A DNA stretch of 64,000 nt from Novosphingobium resinovorum (GCF_027922145.1 NZ_BSFC01000021.1:1-64000); one strand, 5' to 3'. Shown: positions 25,471-34,083, counted from the first letter of the stretch. A program made the numbers and translations. The notes: generated by a model not told the origin, from the letters alone.

Positions 25471-27227
25471 CCCGTTTGAGCGCCACCCGTATCGCCGCCG
25501 CCGTCAGGGCCGGTGAGACCACCGCCGTCGCCGTGGCCGAGGACACTTTCGCCCGCGTCGAGGCCTACAATGCCGTCCAGCCGCAGATCTGGATCAGCCG
25601 CGCCACCCGCAGCGAACTGCTCGACGCCGCCGCTGCGGTGGACGCGCGCATCGCGGCGGGCGAGGACCTGCCGCTGGCGGGCGTGCCCTTCGCGGTAAAG
25701 GACAATATCGACGTCGCCGGGTTCGAGACGACGGCGGCCTGTCCCGCCTTCGCTTACGAGCCCGAGGACGATGCCGGCGTGATCGAGCGGCTGCTGGCGG
25801 CGGGCGCGGTCTGCGTGGGCAAGACCAACCTCGACCAGTTCGCCACCGGCCTCAACGGATCGCGCAGCCCTTACGGGATACCGCGCAATGCCTCCAACCT
25901 GAACTACGTCAGCGGCGGGTCCAGCTCCGGCTCCTCGGTCGCGGTGGCGGCGGGGCTGGTGGCCTTTTCGCTCGGCACCGACACCGCCGGATCGGGCCGC
26001 GTGCCTGCCGCGTTCAACCACCTGATCGGCATGAAGCCCACCAAGGGCCGCTGGTCCACGCGCGGCCTCGTCCCGGCCTGCCGCACGATCGACTGCATCA
26101 CGGTATTTACCGACGACACCGCCGATGCCCGGCTGGTGGACGGCGTGGTCGCGGCCTTCGATGTGGCCGATCCCTACTCCAAGCCGCTCGCGGACCAGCC
26201 TCTCGCCGTGAGGCGCATCGGTGTGCCGCGCCGCGAACAGCGGGTGTTCTTCGGCGATGGCGAGTCCGAATACCTTTACGACAAGGCGCTCGCCAAGCTG
26301 GCGACCTTGGGCGAACTCGTCGAGATCGACCTCGCCCCGCTGCTGGAGGCCGCGCAGCTGCTCTACGGCGGCCCTTGGGTGGCCGAGCGGACCGCCGCAA
26401 TGGAGGGCATTCTCGCCGCCAACCCGCTCGCGGTCGATCCCACCGTGCGTGCGGTGGTCGAGCCCGGCAAGGCGATGAGCGCGGTCGAGCTGTTCAACGG
26501 CATCTACCGCATGGCCGACCTCAGGCGCCACGCCGACCTCCTGTGGGCCGACATCGACATGATGGCCTTCCCCACTACCGGCACCACCTACCGTGTCTCC
26601 GAGATGCTGGCCGCGCCCATCGCGCTCAACAGCAACCTGGGGCTCTACACGAATTTCGTGAACCTGCTGGACATGGCCGCGCTGGCCGTTCCCGCCGGTA
26701 TCCGCGCCAATGCCACCGGCTTCGGGATCACCCTGATCGGCCCGGCCGACACCGACCGCGCCCTGCTGGACGCGGCCGACGCCTACCTTGCGGTCGCGGA
26801 CTTGCCCGCGCCGCCGCCACTCGATCTGGAGGGAAAGATGCAAACCGTGAAGCTCGCCGTCGTCGGCGCCCATCTGAAGGACATGCCGCTGCACTGGCAG
26901 CTGACCAGCCGCGACGCCGAATTCGTCGGCGCCTTCGAGACCGCGCCCACTTACAAGCTCTACGCCATTGCCGACAGCGTGCCGCCCAAGCCTGCGCTCG
27001 TCCATGACGAAGCGGGCGCCGCGATCAAGGTCGAGGTCTATGAACTGGGCGTCGCCGAGTTCGGCAGCTTCACCGTCGATGTCCCCGCGCCGCTCGCCAT
27101 CGGCAACGTGACGCTGGCGGACGGCACCACCGTCAAGGGCTTCGTCTCCGAACCGCGCGCGCTGACCGGGGCTGAGGACATCACGCATCTGGGTGGTTGG
27201 CGCGCCTTCATCGCGAGCAAGGGCTGA
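25467..27227 (+). CDS. atzF: Allophanate hydrolase
   Basis: This 586-residue amidase-signature enzyme converts allophanate to ammonia and CO2. The catalytic Lys is in FAVKDNIDVAGF (about residue 76), and the Ser-Ser pair lies in SGGSSSGSSVAVAAG and LGTDTAGSGRVPAAF (about 150-180). The C-terminal region from about residue 460 (KLAVVGAHLKDMPLHWQL) is the second domain seen in full-length allophanate hydrolases. ATG 25467 overlaps the carboxylase stop; the open frame before it lies inside the carboxylase gene. It is the last gene of the operon and ends before a palindromic repeat. Confidence 0.95.
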   Translation: MTRLSATRIAAAVRAGETTAVAVAEDTFARVEAYNAVQPQIWISRATRSELLDAAAAVDARIAAGEDLPLAGVPFAVKDNIDVAGFETTAACPAFAYEPEDDAGVIERLLAAGAVCVGKTNLDQFATGLNGSRSPYGIPRNASNLNYVSGGSSSGSSVAVAAGLVAFSLGTDTAGSGRVPAAFNHLIGMKPTKGRWSTRGLVPACRTIDCITVFTDDTADARLVDGVVAAFDVADPYSKPLADQPLAVRRIGVPRREQRVFFGDGESEYLYDKALAKLATLGELVEIDLAPLLEAAQLLYGGPWVAERTAAMEGILAANPLAVDPTVRAVVEPGKAMSAVELFNGIYRMADLRRHADLLWADIDMMAFPTTGTTYRVSEMLAAPIALNSNLGLYTNFVNLLDMAALAVPAGIRANATGFGITLIGPADTDRALLDAADAYLAVADLPAPPPLDLEGKMQTVKLAVVGAHLKDMPLHWQLTSRDAEFVGAFETAPTYKLYAIADSVPPKPALVHDEAGAAIKVEVYELGVAEFGSFTVDVPAPLAIGNVTLADGTTVKGFVSEPRALTGAEDITHLGGWRAFIASKG

Positions 27228-27264
27228 GCGAGAGGGCAGGCCAAAGTGACACCTCCCATACTTC

Positions 27265-27339
27265 GTCATTGCGAGCGCAGCGAAGCAATCCAGGGCGGTT
27301 TGAGACTGCCCTGGATTGCTTCGCTGCGCTCGGAATGAC
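27265..27339. repeat. Intergenic palindromic repeat, GTCATTGCGAG family
   Basis: A full copy with arms GTCATTGCGAGCGCAGCGAA and the complement ending GCGCTCGGAATGAC, placed 38 nt after the allophanate hydrolase stop. It can form the terminal hairpin of the operon transcript. Confidence 0.85.
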
Positions 27340-27424
27340 GGGATGAGGTTGATGTTTCCGCCGTAAGCACGATGGCGTTGATCGGGGCCGACACTACTTT
27401 TTCTTACTGAGAGGGGCAAAATCC

Positions 27425-28357
27425 ATGCGCAAGTTCGGTCTGATGCTTCTGGCTGCCACGGCGGCGTTTCCCGCCGGCGCACAGGCGAAAGAACCGGAGG
27501 TCATCCAGGTCCCCGGCTTCGCGGATTTCCTCGCAGTGGACGGCAAGACCGTCTGGGCCACCAACAAGGGCCGCGTCGAGCAGTGGTCGCGAAAAGGCAA
27601 GCTCGCCGAAGTCGCGATGGCGCACCCCTGCGGCGCGATGGCGATCACGGCTGGCTCCTTGTGGGTCGCCGACTGCGAGGAGAAGGCAGTCAAGCGCATC
27701 GACGTGAAGACCGCGAAGATCGTGGCCACCATCCCCACCGGCATCGCCTCGAGCGGCGAACTCAACGTGGTCGCGGGCGACGGCTCGGTCTGGGTGGCCA
27801 GCGATAACGGCGCCGACGACCGTGGGGGCCTCGTCGCCCGCATCGATCCGGCGACCAACGCGGTGATCGCTTCGGTCCCGGTCGATCCGGGGACATGGTA
27901 TCTGACTTACGGCTTCGGCGCGGTCTGGGCGGTAAGCGCCACCAAACAGTCGCTCCAGCGCATCGACACCGCCACCAACACCGTCACCGCGAAGATCCCG
28001 CTCGGCAAGGAGCCCGGCTTCCTCGCGGCGGGCGAGGGCGGTGTCTGGGTGCAGGAGCAAGGCGACGGCACCCTTGCGCGGATCGACCCCGCGACCAATG
28101 CGCTGGCAGGCCGCATCAAGGTCGGCGACAACCTCAAGTGGGGCGACGTCGATACCGGCGCGGGCAAAGTCTGGCTGCGGACCACCGACGACCAGGTATT
28201 TGCGGTGATCGACCCGAAGGCGATGACGGTCGCCGCGCGCAAGGGCAAGGCGGCGGGCAGCGGGGCGCTGCGCTGGACCCCCAAGGGCGTCTGGACTTCG
28301 GCGCATGACGAGCACACGCTGACGTGGTGGTCGAACGCGGTGCTGCATGCGAAATAG
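27425..28357 (+). CDS. Secreted YVTN/virginiamycin B lyase-like beta-propeller protein
   Basis: This 310-residue protein has a signal peptide (MRKFGLMLLAATAAFPAGAQA) and repeated propeller blades built on the pattern G-S-V-W-V-A...R-I-D-x-x-T-N-x-V (for example GGLVARIDPATNAVIASVPV, QSLQRIDTATNTVTAKIPL and GTLARIDPATNALAGRIKV). It probably folds as a six- or seven-bladed propeller in the periplasm. Similar domains occur in streptogramin lyases and in cytochrome- or surface-associated scaffolds, and the catalytic role cannot be settled. A GAGAGGGG ribosome binding site precedes ATG 27425. It is followed by the LysR regulator on the same strand. Confidence 0.82.
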   Translation: MRKFGLMLLAATAAFPAGAQAKEPEVIQVPGFADFLAVDGKTVWATNKGRVEQWSRKGKLAEVAMAHPCGAMAITAGSLWVADCEEKAVKRIDVKTAKIVATIPTGIASSGELNVVAGDGSVWVASDNGADDRGGLVARIDPATNAVIASVPVDPGTWYLTYGFGAVWAVSATKQSLQRIDTATNTVTAKIPLGKEPGFLAAGEGGVWVQEQGDGTLARIDPATNALAGRIKVGDNLKWGDVDTGAGKVWLRTTDDQVFAVIDPKAMTVAARKGKAAGSGALRWTPKGVWTSAHDEHTLTWWSNAVLHAK

Positions 28358-28418
28358 TGCTGTGGTGCTCTTGAGTGCCGCTGTGTGCCGTTGAGTGCCA
28401 TCCAATCAGGGGCGCTTC

Positions 28419-28433
28419 ATAAATTGCATCTAT
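28419..28433. promoter_or_regulatory. Candidate LysR box (T-N11-A) upstream of the LysR gene
   Basis: ATAAATTGCATCTAT has the ATA-N9-TAT form of LysR boxes and lies 33 nt before ATG 28467. A more symmetrical copy follows the gene at 29402. Confidence 0.45.
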
Positions 28434-28466
28434 GACCCGGCTTTCGGACCGGCTACCCCTGTTGCC

Positions 28467-29405
28467 ATGAGCGACGACACCCCGCTGACAGACCGTAAAT
28501 TCGCCAGCCGGGTGGACTGGAACCTCATGCGCACATTCGTCGACATCGTGCGCGCCGGGGGGATCGGCGCGGCGGCAAGGGAACTCAACAAGCAGCAGCC
28601 GAGCATATCGGCCGCGCTCAAGCGGCTTGAGGACCACGTTGGCACCACCTTGCTGGTCCGCTCGGCCAATGGCGTCGAGATGACGGCGGCGGGCAAGGCG
28701 ATGATGGCGCTGTGCGAGGACATGCTGGAATCCGCGCGCCTCGTGCCGCACCAGATCGCGCAGGCCATCCGGCGGGTCGAAGGAATCGTGCGCATCCAGA
28801 TCGTTTCGGCCATCGTCTCGGCGGAATTCGACGAGGCGATCGCCAGCTTCCACCGCCGCCATCCCGGCATCCGCATCGAAATCCGCGTCTCGTCCTGGCG
28901 GCAGGTGCTCGATGCGCTGGAACGCGGCGAGGTGGAGGTCGGAATCGGCTATGATAACAGCGTGCGCGGCGGGCTGGTCTACGAGCCGCTGTTCGTCGAG
29001 CGCCAGCAGCTTTACTGCGGCCGCAGCCACCCGATGTTCGGCTATCGCATCAGCCAGCCGCGCGAGTTGAAGGACGAGGCGTTCGTCCTCGGCGGCGAGG
29101 ACGAGATCGAGATCGTCACGCACTTGCGCCGCCGCTATGGCCTTGGCGTGCGCGTGACGGGACTGGCGCAGGACATCAACGAGGCGCGGCGGCTGATCGT
29201 CTGCGGTGTGGGCATCGGCTTCCTGCCAGTCCCGGCGGTGCGCTCGGAGATCGAGCGGGGGCTGCTCTGGCCGCTGCTTCACGCCGACTTCGAGCCGTCC
29301 TACGAAATCTTCCTTCTCGCCCGCGCGGAGCCGGAGCGGGATACCGCCACGCAGCTGTTCATCGACGAGGTTTTCCGTCGGATTCGCGCGATTCCGCGCG
29401 CATAG
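28467..29405 (+). CDS. LysR-family transcriptional regulator
   Basis: This 312-residue regulator has an N-terminal winged helix (WNLMRTFVDIVRAGGIGAAARELNKQQPSISAALKRLEDHVGTTLLVRS, about residues 15-65) and a C-terminal co-inducer-binding domain (RIQIVSAIVSAEFDEAIASF onwards). ATG 28467 (MSDDTPLTD) is chosen over an in-frame upstream codon that would cover the candidate LysR box. Possible targets are the upstream propeller gene, itself, and the small secreted-protein genes that follow. The inducer is unknown. Confidence 0.9.
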   Translation: MSDDTPLTDRKFASRVDWNLMRTFVDIVRAGGIGAAARELNKQQPSISAALKRLEDHVGTTLLVRSANGVEMTAAGKAMMALCEDMLESARLVPHQIAQAIRRVEGIVRIQIVSAIVSAEFDEAIASFHRRHPGIRIEIRVSSWRQVLDALERGEVEVGIGYDNSVRGGLVYEPLFVERQQLYCGRSHPMFGYRISQPRELKDEAFVLGGEDEIEIVTHLRRRYGLGVRVTGLAQDINEARRLIVCGVGIGFLPVPAVRSEIERGLLWPLLHADFEPSYEIFLLARAEPERDTATQLFIDEVFRRIRAIPRA

Positions 29406-29416
29406 ATGAAATCTAT
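29402..29416. promoter_or_regulatory. Candidate LysR box downstream of the LysR gene
   Basis: ATAGAT-GAA-ATCTAT is a perfect 6-bp inverted repeat with the T-N11-A layout. It overlaps the LysR stop and lies about 85-100 nt before the small gene at 29500, so it may control the downstream pair of small genes. Confidence 0.5.
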
Positions 29417-29499
29417 GCCCTTCATTGCAAATTTGTGTCTGCCGTGACGATCGGCGGCGCGTCACTTTTGTTTCCCCGGGGAAAAGGTGACCGCCCAGA

Positions 29500-29652
29500 A
29501 TGCGCAAAGCCAAGAAATTCCAGCTGCTGGCCAAGGAAATCCGTCCTTCGAGCATGGGGACGGCAGTTCTCAGGCTGCTTCGGGACGGCATCGCCGCGCG
29601 CGCGCAGGCAGTGGGGGCGGTCCCTGCATCGCGCCCGGAACAGCACTCCTGA
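29500..29652 (+). CDS. Small hypothetical protein, 50 residues
   Basis: ATG 29500 opens a 50-residue frame (MRKAKKFQLLAKEIRPSS onwards) that stops at TGA 29650-29652, sharing one base with the ATG of the next gene (TGATG). An AAAAGGTGA ribosome binding site lies upstream at 29482-29490. The product is basic with an amphipathic helix and no signal peptide or known motif. The coupled junction and binding site support translation; it may be a leader or regulatory peptide for the secreted protein that follows. Confidence 0.5.
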   Translation: MRKAKKFQLLAKEIRPSSMGTAVLRLLRDGIAARAQAVGAVPASRPEQHS

Positions 29653-30053
29653 TGCGCAGGGAGGTGTTCTGCGCAGAAAACCGTCTCAGGGTGGGCCTCG
29701 CGGCGTTGGGCATCGCGCTGTTCACGATCTGCGCCGGGGATGCCGATGCTGCTCCCCGTCCCGCAGCGAAGCTCGTTTCCTGCGGCGAGAACAACTGCCT
29801 GCAGGTTTCCGGCCGTCGTTCCGACCCCGCTTCGGTGGTGCAGATCAACGGCCACCCGGTAACGGTTGAGGGCGGGAAGGCGTGGAAGGCCGTATTGCCC
29901 TTGCAGACGGTGCGTATCTGGTCAGCCCCCATGGCGCGGACCATCGCCGTAACGGTGGTGCAGGAAGGTGCTTCCGGCACTCAGCAGGCCGAGTTGCCGA
30001 TCGGACTGCTGGGCCACGTCACCGAACTCGCACTGGTGGTAAGCAGCCGCTGA
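29652..30053 (+). CDS. Small secreted hypothetical protein
   Basis: This 133-residue protein has a signal peptide (LRVGLAALGIALFTICAGDADA, cleavage near residue 36). The mature part has a Cys pair (SCGENNC) and an ordered beta-rich pattern. No family is recognised. The start ATG 29652 overlaps the stop of the 50-residue gene; the longer frame to 29487 would bury the signal sequence. It lies downstream of the LysR gene and a LysR-type box. Confidence 0.6.
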   Translation: MRREVFCAENRLRVGLAALGIALFTICAGDADAAPRPAAKLVSCGENNCLQVSGRRSDPASVVQINGHPVTVEGGKAWKAVLPLQTVRIWSAPMARTIAVTVVQEGASGTQQAELPIGLLGHVTELALVVSSR

Positions 30054-30152
30054 ATTCAGCCAATATCGGTAGATTGTCAGTTCCCCTGCAGAGCGCTATG
30101 ACGTATGCGGCCGCCGTCAGAGTGGTCCTCGACATGTGTGCAGGAGATGATG

Positions 30153-30491
30153 ATGAAGATTGGCCTGATGGCGCTCGCCGCCTGTGCCCTTACCGTTGCC
30201 GGTTCGGCTTCGGCAGCGACCGACGAAAACCCCTTTGCCCGCGATCAGGTCATGCTTGACCTCAAGGGTCTCGACCTTGCCACCACCGATGGCCAGCAGC
30301 GCCTTGCGATCCGGATGGATCAGGCCGCCCGCTCGGTCTGCGGCGAGGGTATGGCCCGCGTCCACCTCACGGCCGAACGCAAGGCGCAGGATTGCCGTGC
30401 GGCGGTGAAGGCGGACATCCGCACCCGCATCGAAGCACGCATGGCAGCGGCTTCCACCCCCTCGCGCGTTCAACTCGCCAGCGCCCGCTGA
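30153..30491 (+). CDS. UrcA family protein
   Basis: This 112-residue exported protein has a signal peptide (MKIGLMALAACALTVAGSASA) and the UrcA pattern: a V/M-xLDLKGLDLATTDGQQRL segment, a paired Arg-Ala-Ala region (RMDQAARSVCGEG) and a later Cys (QDCRAAVK). The family is found mainly in sphingomonads and caulobacters and has no known function. Three successive ATG codons occur at 30147-30155; the CAGGAG binding site at 30141-30146 best serves the third. A strong terminator follows at 30567. Confidence 0.82.
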   Translation: MKIGLMALAACALTVAGSASAATDENPFARDQVMLDLKGLDLATTDGQQRLAIRMDQAARSVCGEGMARVHLTAERKAQDCRAAVKADIRTRIEARMAAASTPSRVQLASAR

Positions 30492-30820
30492 GCGAAGTTG
30501 CCCGGCCGGTGATGCGCCTGCGATTCGCGCGCGCGCCGGATTTGGGAATACGCGGAAGACATCTTCGCGCGGCGGTGATCCGCCGCGCTTTTCTTTTGCG
30601 CATCGGCGAACGCCGGAAAACCGGCTGGGACAACGTTGTCGCTGCGGCGAATTACGTCCGTGAGATCGTGACCGGGTGCGGTTGAAGTAGCGTTTTGCGC
30701 AAGTTTCGCGCATGGTCGCCCGGTCGCGAAGAAACGGGGGAGGCGTGACGGCGCATCCCTGCCGGTCTTCATGCACCTTCAGATACGCCGTCCCGGCGCA
30801 GCGCCATGCGAAAGGCCAAG
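30492..30820. other. 329-bp intergenic stretch: terminator, then upstream region of fbp
   Basis: After the UrcA stop this region holds the intrinsic terminator at 30567-30597 and then about 220 bp upstream of fructose-1,6-bisphosphatase. I see no further gene or clear operator in it. An alternative fbp start at ATG 30806 would shorten it. Confidence 0.6.
30567..30597 (+). terminator. Rho-independent terminator after the UrcA gene
   Basis: GCGCGGCGG and CCGCCGCGC form a perfect 9-bp stem with a TGAT loop, followed at once by TTTTCTTTT. This is the clearest intrinsic terminator in the window. Confidence 0.88.
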
Positions 30821-31840
30821 ATGCAACCGATCACACTGACCCGCTTCCTCATCGAACAGCAGCGGCGCGAGGACAGCGCCTGCCCTTCCGAACTGCGCCT
30901 CCTCATCGAGACGGTCGCCCGGGCCTGCAAGTCGGTGACTTTCGCGATCTCCAAGGGCGCGCTCGGCGACGTGCTGGGCACGCTCGGCTCGGAGAACGTG
31001 CAGGGCGAAGTGCAGAAGAAGCTCGACGTCATCGCCAACGAAATCCTCCTCGACGCGAACGAGTGGGGCGGCCACCTCGCGGCCATGGCGTCGGAGGAGA
31101 TGGAGACTATCCATCGCATCCCGAACCGCTATCCCAAGGGCGAATACCTGCTGCTGTTCGACCCGATCGACGGGTCGAGCAACGTCGATGTCGATCTGTC
31201 GGTCGGCACCATCTTCTCGGTCCTGCGCGCGCCGGAGAATTCGGCCGGGCGCGAGGTGACGGAAGAGGACTTCCTGCAGCCGGGCAGCGAGCAGGTGGCC
31301 TCGGGCTACGCGATCTACGGCCCGCAGACGCTGCTGGTGCTGACACTGGGCGCGGGCGTCTATGAATTCACCCTCGACCGCGAAATGGGTGCCTGGCGCA
31401 TGACCGACGGTCCGCTCAGGATCGCCACGGGCAACAAGGAAGTCGCCATCAACATGGCCCGCCGCGCGCAGTGGTCACCGGCCATCCGGCGCTACGTCGA
31501 TGCCCGCGTCGGCTGCGAGGAAGGCCCGCTGGCGGGTGAGTACAACATGCGCTGGACGGGCTCGATGGTGGCGGACATCCACCGCATTCTCAAGCGTGGT
31601 GGCGTATTCCTCTACCCGTCAGACCACCGCAAGCCCGGCAAGGCCCGCCTGCGCCTGCTCTACGAGGCCAACCCGATGAGCTTCCTCATCGAACAGGCCG
31701 GCGGCACCGCCATCGACGGCGAGGCGCGCATCATGGATGCCAAGCCGACCGGCCTCCACCAGCGCATCGGCGTCGTCCTCGGCGACCCGGAGGAAGTCGC
31801 CGCCCTGCTCGAGGAAGCCGGGCAGATGGCGAGCGCGTGA
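30821..31840 (+). CDS. fbp: Fructose-1,6-bisphosphatase, class I
   Basis: This 339-residue enzyme hydrolyses fructose-1,6-bisphosphate to fructose-6-phosphate in gluconeogenesis. The metal and phosphate site is visible as [25 protein letters not shown] at about residues 108-132, and [13 protein letters not shown] near the C terminus is also typical. ATG 30821 has AAAGG 5 nt upstream; ATG 30806 is the alternative. The length matches class I enzymes. It stands alone, without Calvin-cycle neighbours, so a gluconeogenic role is likely. Confidence 0.95.
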   Translation: MQPITLTRFLIEQQRREDSACPSELRLLIETVARACKSVTFAISKGALGDVLGTLGSENVQGEVQKKLDVIANEILLDANEWGGHLAAMASEEMETIHRIPNRYPKGEYLLLFDPIDGSSNVDVDLSVGTIFSVLRAPENSAGREVTEEDFLQPGSEQVASGYAIYGPQTLLVLTLGAGVYEFTLDREMGAWRMTDGPLRIATGNKEVAINMARRAQWSPAIRRYVDARVGCEEGPLAGEYNMRWTGSMVADIHRILKRGGVFLYPSDHRKPGKARLRLLYEANPMSFLIEQAGGTAIDGEARIMDAKPTGLHQRIGVVLGDPEEVAALLEEAGQMASA

Positions 31841-31854
31841 TCGCGGTCTGATCG

Positions 31855-31882
31855 ACGGGCGGAGGCTTTGTCTTCCGCCCGT
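31855..31882. terminator. Bidirectional terminator hairpin
   Basis: ACGGGCGGA pairs with TCCGCCCGT (9 bp) around a 10-nt loop, then TTCTT. It lies between the convergent fbp and TetR genes. Confidence 0.65.
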
Positions 31883-31901
31883 TCTTCCGGCGAGGCAGGC
31901 G

Positions 31902-32519
31902 TTAGCTGGCCCGGCAGTAGGCGATGACGTTGGCGACCACCTGCTCGCGACGCTTCGCCGCAGCCGCCGGGCTGGTGGTATCGACCTTGAAGATGGTCGC
32001 AAACGTATAGCGGTTGGACACGAAGTAGAACGACAGCGCGCTAATCGTCATATGCAGGTCGACCGGATCCAGCGCCGGGCGGAACGTGCCCTCGGCGACG
32101 CCGCGTTCGATAAGGGCGCGGGTGCCGGGCAGTACCGTTTCGTTGTACGTCTCGACCACTTCGCCGACATGCGGGGCGTGTCGCATGTTCTCGTCCATCA
32201 CCAGTCGCACGAGTTCCGGGTGCTCGTAGTGGTAGTCGAACGTCAGTTCCGTCAGCCGCGCCAGGGCATCGATCGCGGGCATGTCGTCCAGCCCGGCGGC
32301 GAGTTCGGCCGAGCGTATGCCGCGATAGGCTTCAGTGAGGACCGCGCGGTAAAGCGCCTCCTTGCTGCCGAAGTGGTAGTAGATCATCCGCTTCGACGTG
32401 GCGGTCGCGGCGGCGATCTCGTCCACGCGGGCGCCTGCGAAGCCCTTGTCCGCGAAATGGGCTGTGGCGATCGCGATGATCTCTCGCCGGTTGCGTTCGG
32501 TGAAGCCGTCATCCTGCAT
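31902..32519 (-). CDS. TetR-family transcriptional regulator
   Basis: This 205-residue regulator has an N-terminal helix-turn-helix (IIAIATAHFADKGFAGARVDEIAAATATSKRMIYYHFGSKEALYRAVL, about residues 14-60) and a helical ligand-binding domain. The C-terminal part (RALIERGVAEGTFRPALDPVDLHMTISAL) matches the TetR subgroup with a CT-type domain. It follows the OprB porin gene on the same strand at 60 nt, so it could be read with it. The ligand and targets are unknown. Confidence 0.92.
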   Translation of the reverse strand: MQDDGFTERNRREIIAIATAHFADKGFAGARVDEIAAATATSKRMIYYHFGSKEALYRAVLTEAYRGIRSAELAAGLDDMPAIDALARLTELTFDYHYEHPELVRLVMDENMRHAPHVGEVVETYNETVLPGTRALIERGVAEGTFRPALDPVDLHMTISALSFYFVSNRYTFATIFKVDTTSPAAAAKRREQVVANVIAYCRAS

Positions 32520-32579
32520 GGCGCGCCCTATGGCCTTTCGAGGGCCGGGGGCGCAATGCCCTCAGCCCCTTTTTAACAA

Positions 32580-33977
32580 TCAGATCTGCATCTTGACCTG
32601 CACGCCGAGTGCCAGCGCATCGTGCGTGGTTCGGTAGGAGAAGGCGCCCGGATCGACGATGTACTGCACGTCGGGACGGATATTGAGCCAGGGCGTCAGC
32701 TGCAGGCCGTAGCTCATCTCGATCGCCGTCTCGCCTTCGGGTAGGGCGGTGTAGCCGTCCGCGAAGCCGAGCAATTCGGCGTGAAGCGCGCGCAGGCGCT
32801 CGTTGACCTGCGCGTGGATCACGCCCAGCGCGAGGGTGTCGGCGTCGCGGCCCTTGAAGGTGCCCAGCTTGAGGAAGCCGGCGGCATACCAGCGGGTGAT
32901 CTGCGCCGACTGCTCCGGGTTGGCGGTGAAGTGGCCGAATATCGACAGGCCACGCTTTCCGTTCCCGCCCTTATCGCGCAGGATCATCTGGTCGCCCAGC
33001 ACATAGCCGCCGAAGCGACCGGTCACGCGGCCCGGGGTGCCCTGCCGGTCGGCATTGGCGGTGTCGTAGTAGAAGCCCACCTTGTAGTGGCCGGGCATCA
33101 CGTGACTACCGGGCGTGGCGCCGGGATCGTACTCCAGTTCCAGCGGCAGGACGACACCGGTAGTCTTGCCTGCGAACGGTTTGAAGGCGTTCTTCTCCAG
33201 CCCGAGGTCGGGGTTGGTCTGGTAGACGCCGGTGCGCACGATCAGGTCGGGGCGCAGCTTGTAGCGCACCGCCAGCCCCCAGCGGGCGTTGGGATAGTTA
33301 TACCAGCCGGTGCTGCCGCTTTCGGACAGCGGATGCGCGCAGAACGCCGCGTTGACGAGGTTGCAGCCGATCGACAGGCCGCCGAGGTCATTGCCCATCG
33401 CAAAGAAGCCCGCGCGCAGGTTCAGGCGGCCGCCATCGAAATTCTGTTCCCAGGTCAGTTCGCTCAGGCGTGCATAGTAGCCGCCCGCCGCTTCCTGGAT
33501 CGGCAGGCGGTTGCCCACGAAGTCCGACGAGATGCCGATGCCGCGCCGGTCGTTGATGGTCACGTGAATGGCGCCGCCGTCGATCCCGGCGATCTTGTCC
33601 ATGTCGAGATCGACGCCCGCGCGGATCTGCTGGACATAGGCGGTGCCCCGGCGCTGGCCGCCGTCGACGTTGGAGAAGGTTTCCGAGACGTAGTCGGCGC
33701 GCACGGTGACCCCTGCGTCCTTCAGGTCGGTGCGCACGCCGCCCCAGTCGCCGGTCAGCGTCTCGCGCGGATGCGGCGCGTGCAGAGGTCTGGCGGTGGA
33801 GGCGCCCTGCGTGGAAGTCGGCCGATGGTCCTGCGCGGTGCCTGCAGTTGCGGTGGCGCCGGTCACGACGACGTTGGTTGCGGTGCCCGCCTCGGCGTCT
33901 TCTGCCAGAGCGGTCATCGGGAAAGTGAATGCGCAGCCTGCGGCGAGCGCTGCGAGAGAATGGATGCGACGGCCCAT
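32580..33977 (-). CDS. Carbohydrate-selective porin, OprB family
   Basis: This 465-residue outer membrane protein has a signal peptide (MGRRIHSLAALAAGCAFTFPMTALA). ATG 33977 has a GGAGG ribosome binding site upstream. The barrel begins with the family motif LTGDWGGVRTDLKDAGVTVRADYVSE and ends in an alternating pattern (YRTTHDALALGVQVKMQI). OprB porins admit glucose and related sugars into the periplasm. The membrane glucose dehydrogenase lies just upstream on the same strand, so the pair suggests periplasmic sugar oxidation. Confidence 0.9.
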   Translation of the reverse strand: MGRRIHSLAALAAGCAFTFPMTALAEDAEAGTATNVVVTGATATAGTAQDHRPTSTQGASTARPLHAPHPRETLTGDWGGVRTDLKDAGVTVRADYVSETFSNVDGGQRRGTAYVQQIRAGVDLDMDKIAGIDGGAIHVTINDRRGIGISSDFVGNRLPIQEAAGGYYARLSELTWEQNFDGGRLNLRAGFFAMGNDLGGLSIGCNLVNAAFCAHPLSESGSTGWYNYPNARWGLAVRYKLRPDLIVRTGVYQTNPDLGLEKNAFKPFAGKTTGVVLPLELEYDPGATPGSHVMPGHYKVGFYYDTANADRQGTPGRVTGRFGGYVLGDQMILRDKGGNGKRGLSIFGHFTANPEQSAQITRWYAAGFLKLGTFKGRDADTLALGVIHAQVNERLRALHAELLGFADGYTALPEGETAIEMSYGLQLTPWLNIRPDVQYIVDPGAFSYRTTHDALALGVQVKMQI

Positions 33978-34051
33978 GGCCCCCTCCTGCTGCTGCTCCC
34001 GCGCGCGGCGAGTTCCGGCGGCGGGGCAACTCTGTCTGGTCGTTGGAATTG

Positions 34052-34076
34052 GGGGGCAGGCCTCCGGCCTGCCCCC
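34052..34076. terminator. Hairpin after the glucose dehydrogenase gene
   Basis: GGGGGCAGGCC and GGCCTGCCCCC form a perfect 11-bp stem with a 3-nt loop, 8 nt beyond the minus-strand dehydrogenase stop. There is no T-run. It may limit read-through into the porin gene. Confidence 0.55.
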
Positions 34077-34083
34077 TATCAGG

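Noticed and set aside
28371..28399. TTGAGTGCC direct repeats with 20-bp spacing as a CRISPR or iteron
   Set aside because: Only two full copies and one degenerate unit; too short and too few for a CRISPR array or an origin.
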